A stretch of DNA of 64,000 nucleotides from Devosia sp. Root685 (GTDB taxonomy: Bacteria > Pseudomonadota > Alphaproteobacteria > Rhizobiales > Devosiaceae). The notes under the pieces are model-generated. The model did no database searches. It worked only from the letters and a program-made list of their open reading frames with translations, and was not told where the DNA came from. Both the position numbers and the translations under genes were made by a program. This document shows, piece by piece, positions 26,751 to 36,940 of the stretch (the stretch's first letter is position 1; each line of letters begins with the position of its first letter). The stretch lies in the NCBI RefSeq assembly GCF_001427875.1, contig NZ_LMHK01000003.1, positions 248,001 to 312,000 on the forward strand, given 5' to 3'.

Positions 26751-26868
26751 CACCCCCCACCCGTCCTCCCCCATCAAGGGGGAGGTGGAGTTCTGTGTTT
26801 CTGGCTGGTTCCCGTCACACCCACTGTCCCGCACCTCCCCCTTGATGGGGGAGGCTGGGAGGGGGTGA
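26751..26868. repeat. Palindromic repeat family B, copy 3 (between binding protein and permease)
   Basis: A full inverted pair with CTCCCCCATCAAGGGGGAGG in both halves. It lies inside an operon, between the solute-binding-protein gene and its permease gene. Confidence 0.88.
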
Positions 26869-26903
26869 GGGAGCCACCCTGACAAGGCGGAGGGAGATCC
26901 GCC

Positions 26904-28145
26904 TTACTTCTTGAACGGCTCGTACCAGGCAGCCAGACCCGTCGTCAGCGCTTCGCCAATCGCCACCGGCGTCGTCTCACCGGCAAACAGCTTCTGCATC
27001 TCGGCCTGGATCAGCACCGAGCCCGAGGGTTCGCCATAACGGAAGTGGGCGAGCATCAGGTAGGGGATCGAGGACTTGTTGAGGTCGTTGACTTCAGCCA
27101 GCAGCGGATTGTCGAAGGTGACGCCCGGAATGGTCGAGATATTGTTCAGCGTATTGGCAAAAGCCTGGCCGAATTCCTTGCTCGCCAGATAGTTCAGGAA
27201 TTTCACCGAAGCTTCCTTATTGGCGCCGGCCGCATTGGCCGCATAGCCACCGTCAAAGTATAGGCCGACGAGCTTGGCATCTTCCGCCGTCTTGCCCGGC
27301 GCCGCAAAAACGCCGAGTTCGATATCGGGGTTCTGCGTCTTGAACGTCGCCAGTTCATAGGAACCGCCGACGAACATGCCGGCCATCTCAGAAGAGAACA
27401 ACTGCTGGGCCGAGGGGTAATCGAGGCCGATAAAGCCATCCGGGAAATATTCGGCGGCAACGGCGGCGACTTCGCCCAGCGCATCGGTAAAGCGAGCGTC
27501 GGTAAAGTCGGCGTCGCCAGCCATCAGCGCATCATAAAAATCCTTGCCCATCAGCGAAGAGCCAAGGCCAAAGGTGACGGTTTCGTTCTGCCAGGCGGTC
27601 GCGGTGCCATTGGCAAAGGGGATGACGCCGGCATCCTTGAGCTTCTGGCTCGCCGCCTTCAGCTCGTCCCAGCTCTGCGGCTCTTCGATGCCATTGGCGT
27701 CGAAAATGGCCTTGTTATAGATCACGAGCTGGGTCTGGCTGGCAAAGGGCACGGCATAGATCGTGCCGTCCGAGCGCATGCTTTCCGCCGCGATCGCCGG
27801 GGCTGCAAAATCCGCCAGCGCCGGAACGCTCTCGTTGCTGAGCGCTTCGAGATAACCTGCCGAAGCAACGTTCTCCATGCCGCCGTAAGCCCGCACCATC
27901 ATCACGTCGGGACCAACGCCACCGGCGAGAGCCGTCGATAGGATCGTGTTGTAGTTCGCCGCTTCGAACGTCTCGAATTTTACGGTGATACCCGGATTGG
28001 CCGCCTCGAACGTATCGATAAACGTTTCATAGGCGGCGCGGTCTTCCTGGCGCCAGCTCCAGAATGTCAGCTCCTGGGCAAAAGCCGGGGCTGCGACGAG
28101 CACGGCGCTCAGCGCGGCGCCGATGCGGATCAGATTGGTCTTCAT
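26904..28145 (-). CDS. Extracellular solute-binding protein (family 1), putative amino-sugar binder
   Basis: A 413-residue periplasmic protein with signal peptide (residues 1-23, ending APAFAQ). The mature protein begins ELTFWSWRQEDRAAYETFI, the usual start of family 1 sugar-binding proteins, and includes TIYAVPFASQTQLVIYNKAI and ATAWQNETVTFGLG. It should capture the sugar for the permeases encoded downstream. I chose ATG at 28145, with GGGAAGGGA upstream, over an in-frame start at 28214 within the ATPase gene. It follows the ATPase gene by 46 bp. Homology alone does not give the ligand; operon partners point to MurNAc or related amino sugars. Confidence 0.88.
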   Translation of the reverse strand: MKTNLIRIGAALSAVLVAAPAFAQELTFWSWRQEDRAAYETFIDTFEAANPGITVKFETFEAANYNTILSTALAGGVGPDVMMVRAYGGMENVASAGYLEALSNESVPALADFAAPAIAAESMRSDGTIYAVPFASQTQLVIYNKAIFDANGIEEPQSWDELKAASQKLKDAGVIPFANGTATAWQNETVTFGLGSSLMGKDFYDALMAGDADFTDARFTDALGEVAAVAAEYFPDGFIGLDYPSAQQLFSSEMAGMFVGGSYELATFKTQNPDIELGVFAAPGKTAEDAKLVGLYFDGGYAANAAGANKEASVKFLNYLASKEFGQAFANTLNNISTIPGVTFDNPLLAEVNDLNKSSIPYLMLAHFRYGEPSGSVLIQAEMQKLFAGETTPVAIGEALTTGLAAWYEPFKK

Positions 28146-28191
28146 GTGTGTTCCCTTCCCTTGAAAACGTCTGGATAGTTTGTCCCGGCCC

Positions 28192-29256
<1,065 letters not shown>

Positions 29257-29305
29257 GATGCCTCTCCGCTAATCCCGCGATGCCCCCTCATGAGCACCTT
29301 GGGAT

Positions 29306-29320
29306 GGAATACTAAATTCC
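29306..29320. promoter_or_regulatory. RpiR-type operator at the amino-sugar transporter promoter
   Basis: GGAAT-ACTAA-ATTCC, a 5-bp inverted repeat with a 5-nt spacer. The same GGAAT-N5-ATTCC pattern occurs at the divergent murQ promoter (30679-30693). It overlaps the -10 box of the transporter promoter, so a bound protein would repress. Confidence 0.6.
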
Positions 29321-29338
29321 AAAATTTGATCATGTCAA
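29309..29338 (-). promoter_or_regulatory. Promoter of the amino-sugar transporter operon
   Basis: On the minus strand TTGACA (29338-29333) is followed after 18 nt by TAGTAT (29314-29309), about 50 nt before the ATPase start. The -35 is perfect and the -10 good. Confidence 0.55.
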
Positions 29339-29398
29339 GAATAGAAAATTACATCTACATGACAGGAGGGCGCTGTCCTCAGGCTGGCATGTACAAGT

Positions 29399-29522
29399 AG
29401 CCCTCATCCTGAGGTGCTCGCCAAGGGCGAGCCTCGAAGGGCGAGGGCGTGGCATGCGGCCTCCACTCGCCCGTCCCCGTGGTTCGAGGCTTTGCTCTGC
29501 AAAGCACCTCACCATGAGGACT
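29399..29522. repeat. Palindromic repeat family C, two copies in opposite orientation
   Basis: One copy at 29399-29455 (CCCTCATCCTGAGGTGCTC form) and an inverted copy at 29478-29522 (CCCGTGGTTCGAGGCTTTGC form). They fill most of the 390-base gap between the ATPase and regulator genes; the rest of that gap holds the promoter and operator described separately and no gene. Confidence 0.82.
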
Positions 29523-29646
29523 ACCGGGCAATCCAGCTCACCCGCCATTCGAGCACCGCTCTCATGGCCTTCTTGGCTTGAAGGGCTCCACTGGAGCCCT
29601 TCATCGGCTATGCCGACCGCCAGCGAATTTGCCCTGCGGGCCGGCT

Positions 29647-30495
29647 CTAAGCCTTCAGCACCGTCACCGCCGCCTCGCTGCGGTGGATATAGTCGTAAGC
29701 ATCGGCCTGACGCCGCAGCAGCAGGATGAACAGCATATCCATCAGCATCAATTGCGCATCGCGCGAGGTGATCGCCGAAGAGCGCACCCGCTCCTCGTCC
29801 GCCACAGAAAAAAGGCTGATATCGGCAATCTCCAGCAGCGGATTGGGCTGCAATCCCGTCACCGACAACACCGTCGCCCCGCGCTTCTTCGCGAGTTCGG
29901 CAATGCGCAGCGTTTCCATGCTCCGCCCCGAATGCGACAGCGCAATGATCAGGTCCTGGTCATTGAGCGCCGAGGCATTGGAAATCTGGATATGGCTGTC
30001 GCTATCGACCAGCACCGTCCGCCCAAGTTTTAAAAGCTTGTAGGAAAAATCCCGCGCCACCAGCGAGGAGGCGCCAACGCCGGCCAACTGGATCCGCCGC
30101 GCCCCCATCAGCGCATCGAGCGCGGAATCGATCATCGCTTCGGTATTGACCGCCGACGTTTCCCGCATCGACAACAGTTTCGAGCCGATCAGTTTTTGCA
30201 GGATCGTCATATAGCTGTCGCTGGCGTCGATCGTGCCGTGAATGACCCCGGCTGGCGCATGAAATTCCTGCGCCTTGGCCTTGTTCACATCCAGTTTGAG
30301 CTGTTGATAGCCCTCATAGCCGAGTTTTTGGCTGAATTTGACGACGCTCGATTGGCTGCGCCCGGTCGCTTCGGCCAGTGCCGCCGAAGACATGGCCAGC
30401 ATCTCTTCAGGATGATCGAGAATGAACCGGGCGATCTGGCGATCCGCCTGGGTCATGGTGTCGATCTTGGCGCTGATAATTTTCAGGATGGACAT
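29647..30495 (-). CDS. RpiR-family regulator (HTH + SIS), MurR-like
   Basis: A 282-residue regulator with an N-terminal helix-turn-helix (residues 1-75, SSAALAEATGRSQSSVVKFS) and a C-terminal SIS sugar-phosphate-binding domain (residues 125-260, GARRIQLAGVGASSLVARDF and LIIALSHSGRSMETL). RpiR proteins such as MurR of E. coli sense an amino-sugar phosphate, for MurR MurNAc-6-phosphate. It lies between murQ and the transporter operon, and a shared GGAAT-N5-ATTCC site occurs at both promoters. It probably represses both until MurNAc-6-phosphate or a related sugar phosphate accumulates. Confidence 0.88.
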   Translation of the reverse strand: MSILKIISAKIDTMTQADRQIARFILDHPEEMLAMSSAALAEATGRSQSSVVKFSQKLGYEGYQQLKLDVNKAKAQEFHAPAGVIHGTIDASDSYMTILQKLIGSKLLSMRETSAVNTEAMIDSALDALMGARRIQLAGVGASSLVARDFSYKLLKLGRTVLVDSDSHIQISNASALNDQDLIIALSHSGRSMETLRIAELAKKRGATVLSVTGLQPNPLLEIADISLFSVADEERVRSSAITSRDAQLMLMDMLFILLLRRQADAYDYIHRSEAAVTVLKA

Positions 30496-30557
30496 CGACT
30501 AACCCTCGAGCTGCGCCTTCTCGCGGAAAGGCCTCAACCGTTCCCTCCCTGAGAGCC

Positions 30558-30624
30558 GCGTCATTCCCGCGCAGGCGGGAATCCTCGTTCCGAGGGTGAG
30601 TTTCCCGCTGTCGCGGGAATGACG
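30558..30624. repeat. Palindromic repeat family A, copy 2
   Basis: GCGTCATTCCCGCGCAGGCG mirrored by CCCGCTGTCGCGGGAATGAC, upstream of the regulator gene and of the murQ promoter. Confidence 0.85.
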
Positions 30625-30678
30625 CCGCAATCGGGAACGATAGGGTCTCGCAGGATTTCCTGCTATCCCACGCTAACA

Positions 30679-30693
30679 GGAATATTCTATTCC
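30679..30693. promoter_or_regulatory. RpiR-type operator at the murQ promoter
   Basis: GGAAT-ATTCT-ATTCC, same pattern as the site at 29306-29320. A second, imperfect site (GGAAT-ATTCG-CTTCT) begins at 30711, inside the promoter spacer. Confidence 0.6.
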
Positions 30694-30701
30694 GCATTTC
30701 A

Positions 30702-30730
30702 TTGACAAGAGGAATATTCGCTTCTAGCAT
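30702..30730 (+). promoter_or_regulatory. Promoter of murQ
   Basis: TTGACA (30702-30707), 17-nt spacer, TAGCAT (30725-30730), about 26 nt before the murQ ATG. Strong match to a housekeeping promoter. Confidence 0.6.
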
Positions 30731-30756
30731 TTTTGCGCGAACAGAGGGGACTACCC

Positions 30757-31689
30757 ATGGCAAAAAGCGCTCTGATGGCGGAGCTGGAAACGCTGGTTTC
30801 CGAGGCCCGCAATCCCGATACGGTCGGGATCGATCTCATGTCGACCCGCGACGTTCTCGCGGCCATGAACAGAGAAGACAACAAGGTCCCGCAAGCCGTC
30901 GAAAAGGTTCTGCCCGAAATCACGGCGGCCGTCGACAAGATCGTCGACGCCTTCCGCCATGGCGGACGCCTCATCTATATGGGCGCCGGCACCAGCGGTC
31001 GTCTGGGCGTTCTCGACGCCTCCGAATGCCCGCCGACTTTTGGTGTACCGCCCGAAATGGTTGTCGGCCTCATCGCCGGCGGCGACCACGCCCTGCGCCA
31101 CCCCATTGAAGGGGCCGAAGATTCCCCCGAAGAAGGCCGCAAGGATCTCGAGCGCATCAAACTCGAAGCCCGCGACGTCGTCGTCGGCATCGCCGTTTCC
31201 GGCCGTACCCCCTATGTCATCGGCGGCCTCGACTATGCCAAATCGGTTGGATCAACCACCGTCGCCCTCTCATGCAATCCCGACAGCACCATTGCCCGCC
31301 AGGCCGAAATCGCCATTTCGCCGGTCGTCGGCCCCGAGGCCGTCACCGGCTCGACCCGCCTCAAATCCGGCACGGCGCAAAAGCTGGTCCTCAATATGCT
31401 GACCACGGCCAGCATGATCCGCATCGGCAAGACCTATCAGAACCTGATGGTGGACCTCTCGGTCTCGAACAAAAAACTAGAAGCCCGCGCCATCCGCATC
31501 CTCGTCGAAGTCGCCAATTGCAGCACCGACGAAGCCGAGCACCTGCTCGTCACCGCCGGTAACAATGTCAAACTCGCCATCCTCATGGCCCTCACCGGCA
31601 TGGACCGCCCAACCGCCGAATTGGCCCTCGAAAAGTCCGAAGGCTTCCTCCGCCGCGCCGCCGGCATCCAGCCAAGGGCTGCCGGCTGA
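30757..31689 (+). CDS. murQ: N-acetylmuramic acid 6-phosphate etherase
   Basis: A 310-residue cytoplasmic lyase/etherase that splits MurNAc-6-phosphate into GlcNAc-6-phosphate and D-lactate, the committing step of cell-wall sugar recycling. The SIS core has [20 protein letters not shown] near residues 74-93. Glu90 (in SEC) and Glu121 (in EGAED) align with the catalytic Glu83 and Glu114 of E. coli MurQ, with identical spacing. I chose ATG at 30757, preceded by AGAGGGGA; an in-frame TTG at 30733 lies too close to the promoter. It diverges from the RpiR and ABC importer genes, which should supply its substrate through the BadF-type kinase. Confidence 0.95.
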   Translation: MAKSALMAELETLVSEARNPDTVGIDLMSTRDVLAAMNREDNKVPQAVEKVLPEITAAVDKIVDAFRHGGRLIYMGAGTSGRLGVLDASECPPTFGVPPEMVVGLIAGGDHALRHPIEGAEDSPEEGRKDLERIKLEARDVVVGIAVSGRTPYVIGGLDYAKSVGSTTVALSCNPDSTIARQAEIAISPVVGPEAVTGSTRLKSGTAQKLVLNMLTTASMIRIGKTYQNLMVDLSVSNKKLEARAIRILVEVANCSTDEAEHLLVTAGNNVKLAILMALTGMDRPTAELALEKSEGFLRRAAGIQPRAAG

Positions 31690-31714
31690 TCCCCACGACT
31701 CAGCCCCCCACCCG

Positions 31715-31780
31715 GCGTCATTCCCGCGAAAGCGGGAATCCCTGTTTCAAAACGGAGATCCCCGCTTTCGCGAGGATGAC
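31715..31780. repeat. Palindromic repeat family A, copy 3
   Basis: GGCGTCATTCCCGCGAAAGC mirrored by CCCCGCTTTCGCGAGGATGAC, just past murQ. Confidence 0.85.
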
Positions 31781-31819
31781 AATCGGTGGGCAGAAGAAAT
31801 CGGGCCAAGAACTCGATGC

Positions 31820-31857
31820 GCACCTCCCCCTAGATGGGGGAGGCCGGGAGGGGGTGG
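31820..31857. repeat. Palindromic repeat family B, half copy
   Basis: CACCTCCCCCTAGATGGGGG followed by AGGCCGGGAGGGGGTGG; only one of the two mirrored halves is present. Confidence 0.75.
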
Positions 31858-31873
31858 GGCCCCACGCGCCGCG

Positions 31874-32929
31874 TTAGCGTATCACCCGCCCCGCCTCATC
31901 AAACAAATGCACCTCTCCCTCCGGCAGCCCGATATGCATCTCCTGATGCAATTCCAGCGCCGGGGCCCCATCGAGCTTGATCGTCACCATCTCCCCGTCG
32001 GGCAGCTCGACATAGGCCAGTGCATATTCGCCAAACTGTTCGATCACCGCCAATTTGCCGCTCAGATGCGCCGTTTCCGCGCTTGCCAGCTCCAGATGCT
32101 CCGGCCGTGCACCAATCGTTCGCACTTGCGTGAGATCCGTGCCTTCAAACGTTAACAGTCTGTTACCCGGAAGCCGCAATCCGTCGGCCTCGGGGGTAAC
32201 GGGAATGAAGTTCATCCGCTGGCTGGCAATGAACCCCGCGACAAACGTATTGACCGGGTTCCGATAAAGCTCCAGCGGCGTCCCCACCTGCTCGATCACG
32301 CCTGAATTGAGCACCACGATCCGGTCCGCCAGCGTCATGGCCTCGACCTGATCATGCGTCACGTAAATCATTGTCGCGTCTAGCGTATCGTGGAGTTTTG
32401 CAATCTCGACGCGCGTCTGCGCGCGCAGCGAAGCGTCCAGATTCGACAGCGGCTCGTCGAACAAAAACACCTTTGGATTGCGCACGATCGCCCGCCCGAT
32501 CGCCACGCGCTGGCGCTGTCCACCGGACAGCGCCTTGGGCATGCGATCAAGGTAAGCCTCGATCTGCAGGATCCGGGCCGCTTCCCTAACCCGTTGATCC
32601 ACTTCCTCTTTCGGCGTCTTCATGAGCTTCAGCCCAAAGGCCATGTTCTCATAAACGCTCATATGCGGATAAAGCGCATAGGACTGAAAAACCATGGCAA
32701 TGCCGCGCTGCGGCGAGGGCACATCGTTGACCACCCGCCCGCCAATCGAAATGTCGCCGCCCGAGATCGGTTCGAGCCCGGCGATCATCCGCAGCAGCGT
32801 CGATTTCCCGCAGCCCGAAGGCCCGACGAAAACAACGAACTCCCCGCTTTTGATGTCGAGATCGACCCCATGGACCACCTCAAGCGATCCATAGGATTTT
32901 TTGACCTGTCGCAGCGAAACATCGGCCAT
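31874..32929 (-). CDS. Sugar ABC transporter ATPase (MalK/UgpC type), mannosidase operon
   Basis: A 351-residue ATPase, the last gene of the mannosidase operon. Walker A is GPSGCGKST near residues 37-45, signature LSGGQRQRVAIGRAI, Walker B VFLFDEPLSNLD, H-loop YVTHDQVEAM. The C-terminal regulatory domain follows from about residue 240 (TIGARPEHLELA). The start ATG at 32929 has GGAGG 6 nt upstream and lies 10 bp after the alpha-mannosidase stop. It should energise the two permeases of the same operon. It is a distinct protein from the ATPase at 28192, so the two importers do not share one cassette. Confidence 0.9.
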   Translation of the reverse strand: MADVSLRQVKKSYGSLEVVHGVDLDIKSGEFVVFVGPSGCGKSTLLRMIAGLEPISGGDISIGGRVVNDVPSPQRGIAMVFQSYALYPHMSVYENMAFGLKLMKTPKEEVDQRVREAARILQIEAYLDRMPKALSGGQRQRVAIGRAIVRNPKVFLFDEPLSNLDASLRAQTRVEIAKLHDTLDATMIYVTHDQVEAMTLADRIVVLNSGVIEQVGTPLELYRNPVNTFVAGFIASQRMNFIPVTPEADGLRLPGNRLLTFEGTDLTQVRTIGARPEHLELASAETAHLSGKLAVIEQFGEYALAYVELPDGEMVTIKLDGAPALELHQEMHIGLPEGEVHLFDEAGRVIR

Positions 32930-32939
32930 GGGAGCCTCC

Positions 32940-35900
32940 TCAGATCTCTACCAACAGTGTGACGATTTCAAACGGCCGCAGGTTCAAGGTGATCGAATTA
33001 TCCTTGATATCCAACGGCTTGCTCGGCCCCTCTTCCATCAGGTTGACCATGCGCACGCGCTTGACCTTCACGCCAAATGAGATCGTCGTCTCTGCCCGGA
33101 TATTGGCGTGCTCGAATACGCGCAGCACCAATTCGTCCGATTTTTCGGCCTTTTTCACCGTCTCGATGGTGACGTTATCCCCGCTCACTTCAGCCAGGCT
33201 AAAATGGCCCAATTCGGCGCTCGGTTGCGCCTGGGAAGAGGTCGAGCCGATGACGGCAACCGGATTGTTGAACCGCTCCGCCGCCCGATGCACCTGCGCC
33301 AGATCGGCAACGCCCTCGTGGATAAACAGCGCATAACGGATGCGATGTTCGCCAAGATCGGCATCGGGCGCGGGGAAGGTCGAGCCGCGCACCAGCGTTA
33401 GGCGTACCGATTGCTCATGGCAATCATAGGCATATTTGCTGTCATTGATTAGCGCCGCGCCGAAATCGGCCTCCGAAATATCGACCCAGCGATGCATCGA
33501 CGCCTCGAACCGCGCGCGGTCCCAGGTCGTGTTACGGTGGGTCGGACGCTTGACGTGACCGAACTGAATTTCCGAGCGGATTTCGGAAATGTTGAGATCG
33601 AACGGGAACTGCGCCTTGATAACCTGCGCCCGCTCCTGCCAGTCGATAAAGGTGTCGAATTCCACCTGCCGCGCACCCGCTGCCAGCGAAATCACCTGCA
33701 CGATCAATGACTTCTGGTACTTTCGTTCCACCCGGATCGCCGCACGATGCGGCCCGGTTTCAACAACGGAAATCTTCGTCGGGCTATCCGCCAGCGGCCA
33801 GAACTGCTCCTCGAAATAGCGGTCGATGTCCCAGGCATCCCACTCCATCGGCTTGTCTTCATAGGCAATCAACCGATTGGCCGCCGCGCCCGGCGCCAAC
33901 ACTTCACGCTGCCGCGTCTTGTCAAAGACCGAGGTAATTTCCCCCGCCTTATCAAAACTCACTTTTATGAGTTCGTTCTCAAGGTGCTTTTCCGAAACCG
34001 ACAGCGTATTTTTGGTCTTCGGCGCCGAAGCGACAACCTGCGCCGCCGTCCAGCCAAGCGCCGCTATATCATTGATTGCAGAGACATTTTCCGCGGTGCC
34101 GTCAGCCCGGACAGTCTTCTGGATCGGCTCGATACCGCCAGCGCTCGCCAAGCCATTGCCCGCGCCAACATCACCAAGTCGCACCAATTCCGACCGGCTC
34201 TGGCTGGTGAAATTCAGCACCCTCAACTGATCCGTCCCAGGCTTGGCAAAAGCCTGCGCCGCCGCATGCCAGGGCCCGTTCTGCGAGGAAAGCGTCGAGA
34301 AGATCTGCGCATATTCGCCGTCGCTATCGACATAAACTTCGGGAATAGACGTGCCCGGCAGAATGTCGTGGAACTGGTTGATGAGCACCAGCTCCCAGAA
34401 TTCGGCAAGCGTTTCAGTGGGATAAGCATGCCCCGCCTGGCTCAGCGCCATGGCACCCAAAAATTCCAGCTCCCGCAAGCGCCGCTCGGCATTGCGGTTA
34501 TTGGCCTTGTTCTTGGCAACCGAAGTCAGCGTGCCGCGGTGATATTGCAGATAAAGCTCGCCATTCCACGTCGGGAATTTTGCCGGCGTCGCATCCATCG
34601 CCGCCCCAAGCCGATCGAGGAACGGCACGATCCCCTCTAGCTTCACCTTCGGCGCGCCGGGAATACCGCGTTCCAATCGCGTGCCGCGCTCGATCATGGC
34701 GCGCGTCGGCCCCCCGCCGCCATCGCCATAGCCATAGGACATGACGACCTCGTTATAGGCCGCCTTCGGCTCATAGCGCTTCCACGCGCCCATGGTCTCG
34801 GAGACCGAAAGGTCGCCATTGTAGGTCGTAAAAATCTCTTCGCTGTCATACTTTTGCGCAGTGATCAGCTGCGCTTTGGTGACGGTCCCGTCAATGCCGC
34901 GCCAGAAGAACGTGTCATAGGGATGCCGGTCGGTATCGTTCCAGCTCAGTTTTGACGTCACAAAATATTCGAGCCCGGATTTCTCCATGATTTGCGGCAG
35001 GTTGGCCGAATAGCCAAAGGTGTCCGGCAGCCACACCGTCTTCGGCGTCACCTTGAAATGCTCGATGTGGAATTTCCGCCCGCGCATGATCTGGCGCACC
35101 AGTGACTCGCCCGAGGCGATGTTCACATCGGGCTCCACCCACATGGCGCCTTCGATTTCGAACTGCCCGGATTTGACCTTCTTGAGCATGCGCTCCCAGA
35201 TTTCCGGATAGTCCTTTTTCAGGAAATCAAACAGCACCGACTGGTTGTACATGAAGACGAACTGCGGATATTCCTCCATCAGATTCAACACGGTAGCAAA
35301 GCTGCGCCCCGTCTTGTCGCGCGTATGCATCACGCGCCAGAGCCAACCGACATCGAGATGGGTCGAGCCCACCGCCGTGATCTGCGGCTGCACTTCGGTA
35401 TCAACGAGATCGTAAATCTCCTTGGCGATCTTCTCAGCCGCCGGCAGCCCAGCCTCGAACGCCGCCGTATGCCCATCGCGCCGATCGAGCGACCGTAAGG
35501 CGCGCTCGACAATGTTCAAAATCGCCTGCCGCCGCGGATCGTTCTGATAAAGCCGCACCGCCACATCGAGCGGCGTCTGCAGGTCGTAATAAAGCTTCTC
35601 GGCGCGCTCATTGCGCACGAAGAAATCGACCTCAAACCCAACCAGCGGCCGGTCAAAGAACGTAAAGGCATTGACCAGAATGACGTGCTTGTTGCCCGGC
35701 TTGGCATTGCGCTCGATCACCAGTTCTGTGTGATTGCCGTCCAGTGCCTGCGCGATTTTCCCGTCGAGATAGGCGAGACATTGGGGGTCCGTCGAACCCG
35801 GCCGATCCTGCCATTGGCTGGTGAAATGCGCGACAAACACTTTTCCCCGCGCCTCTTCCGGCACGGTGATTTCGGCGGCAAACCAGGTGTGTTCCTGATG

Positions 35901-36134
35901 CTTGGCCCACACCGAATGGCGGCCAAACTGCTCCCATTTGCGCCAATCGGCCTTCAGCGCGTCAGCCGATGAAAACCCATCGGCGCGCTGCACATGCCAT
36001 TGAAACGGCACGTCTTTCAGCGGCGTGCGGATCTTCTTTTCGAGATCCTTGCAAAGCCTCAGAAGTTTCCCCTCTTGTTTGAGGTCGTCGTCGAGAAGAC
36101 CAAGTTTTGCAGATTGGGGATTAGAATAGGTCAT
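32940..36134 (-). CDS. GH38 alpha-mannosidase
   Basis: A 1064-residue glycoside hydrolase family 38 enzyme, removing alpha-linked mannose from oligosaccharides. No signal peptide is seen, so it acts in the cytoplasm on imported substrate. Catalytic-domain motifs are STHLDVGWLWR near residues 258-268, EGAMWVEPDVN, and WLPDTFGYSANLPQI near residues 365-379, whose Asp is the family nucleophile. The middle three-helix domain has LVLINQFHDILPGTSI, and the C-terminal beta domain includes YALFIHEG. The start ATG at 36134 overlaps the permease stop (ATGA); the open frame extends 71 codons further but lies within the permease gene. It sits inside an ABC importer operon. Confidence 0.93.
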   Translation of the reverse strand: MTYSNPQSAKLGLLDDDLKQEGKLLRLCKDLEKKIRTPLKDVPFQWHVQRADGFSSADALKADWRKWEQFGRHSVWAKHQEHTWFAAEITVPEEARGKVFVAHFTSQWQDRPGSTDPQCLAYLDGKIAQALDGNHTELVIERNAKPGNKHVILVNAFTFFDRPLVGFEVDFFVRNERAEKLYYDLQTPLDVAVRLYQNDPRRQAILNIVERALRSLDRRDGHTAAFEAGLPAAEKIAKEIYDLVDTEVQPQITAVGSTHLDVGWLWRVMHTRDKTGRSFATVLNLMEEYPQFVFMYNQSVLFDFLKKDYPEIWERMLKKVKSGQFEIEGAMWVEPDVNIASGESLVRQIMRGRKFHIEHFKVTPKTVWLPDTFGYSANLPQIMEKSGLEYFVTSKLSWNDTDRHPYDTFFWRGIDGTVTKAQLITAQKYDSEEIFTTYNGDLSVSETMGAWKRYEPKAAYNEVVMSYGYGDGGGGPTRAMIERGTRLERGIPGAPKVKLEGIVPFLDRLGAAMDATPAKFPTWNGELYLQYHRGTLTSVAKNKANNRNAERRLRELEFLGAMALSQAGHAYPTETLAEFWELVLINQFHDILPGTSIPEVYVDSDGEYAQIFSTLSSQNGPWHAAAQAFAKPGTDQLRVLNFTSQSRSELVRLGDVGAGNGLASAGGIEPIQKTVRADGTAENVSAINDIAALGWTAAQVVASAPKTKNTLSVSEKHLENELIKVSFDKAGEITSVFDKTRQREVLAPGAAANRLIAYEDKPMEWDAWDIDRYFEEQFWPLADSPTKISVVETGPHRAAIRVERKYQKSLIVQVISLAAGARQVEFDTFIDWQERAQVIKAQFPFDLNISEIRSEIQFGHVKRPTHRNTTWDRARFEASMHRWVDISEADFGAALINDSKYAYDCHEQSVRLTLVRGSTFPAPDADLGEHRIRYALFIHEGVADLAQVHRAAERFNNPVAVIGSTSSQAQPSAELGHFSLAEVSGDNVTIETVKKAEKSDELVLRVFEHANIRAETTISFGVKVKRVRMVNLMEEGPSKPLDIKDNSITLNLRPFEIVTLLVEI

Positions 36135-36940
36135 CCTTTGACTCCGACACCGGCGAACCCTGTGTTCATGTTCCGCCGCAACAAGAAATAGACGCCGATC
36201 GCCGGCGCAGCGTAGAGAATGGAAAAGGCCGTGAGGAAGCCGTAGTTGATGGCGCCCTGCTGCCCGAAGGCGGCGTAAAGCCCCACCGACATTGGGAAAG
36301 CGTCCTGCACGCGCGCAAAGATCAGCGGCAGCAGGAACTCGTTCCACGCTCCCGTAAAACTGAAGAACCAGACCACCGCGATGCCCGCCCGCGACATGGG
36401 CAACACGATTTTCGTGACGATCTGAAGAAGGCTGGCGCCTTCGACATAGGCCGCTTCCTCAAGTTCGATCGGCACGGTGTCGAAGAAATTTTTCAAGAGC
36501 AGCAGCGTGAACGGCAGATTGAGAATCGTCAGCGCGACGATAACGCCAAGCTGATTGAGCAGCCCCGAGCGCTGCGCCGCAAAATAGAGCGGCACCAAGA
36601 CGCCCGCTGAAGGCAGCATGCGCAGCAGCACCAGCGTCCACAAAAACGCATTGCGCCCCGGTATCCGCAGCCGCGACAGCGGGTAAGCCGCCGAAATCCC
36701 CACGACCACCGACAGCGTCGCCGTCCCTGCTGCGATGATGATGGAGTTGAAAAACTGCCGCCCGGCATTGCCGCTGACCGCGAGCCCAAAATTATCGAAG
36801 CCAAAAGCCTTGGGGATTTCGAGCTGGCCGGTCGAGAGCGGATTGAAGGCGTTGAGAATGAGCCAGGAAAACGGGCTGACCCAGATGACCGCCATGAAAG
36901 CGAGCGCAATGGCGGTCAGGCGGGAGGGTTGGTTGTCCAT
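36131..36940 (-). CDS. Sugar ABC permease, MalG type (mannosidase operon)
   Basis: A 269-residue permease with six helices and the EAA loop ELEEAAYVEGASLLQIVTKI. The first helix begins near residue 10 (AIALAFMAVIWVSPFSWLIL). The start ATG at 36940 shares its first base with the last base of the preceding permease's TAA stop, so translation is tightly coupled. A longer open frame to 37669 runs antisense-like through that permease in another frame and is not used. The stop overlaps the alpha-mannosidase start by 4 bp. Confidence 0.88.
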   Translation of the reverse strand: MDNQPSRLTAIALAFMAVIWVSPFSWLILNAFNPLSTGQLEIPKAFGFDNFGLAVSGNAGRQFFNSIIIAAGTATLSVVVGISAAYPLSRLRIPGRNAFLWTLVLLRMLPSAGVLVPLYFAAQRSGLLNQLGVIVALTILNLPFTLLLLKNFFDTVPIELEEAAYVEGASLLQIVTKIVLPMSRAGIAVVWFFSFTGAWNEFLLPLIFARVQDAFPMSVGLYAAFGQQGAINYGFLTAFSILYAAPAIGVYFLLRRNMNTGFAGVGVKG

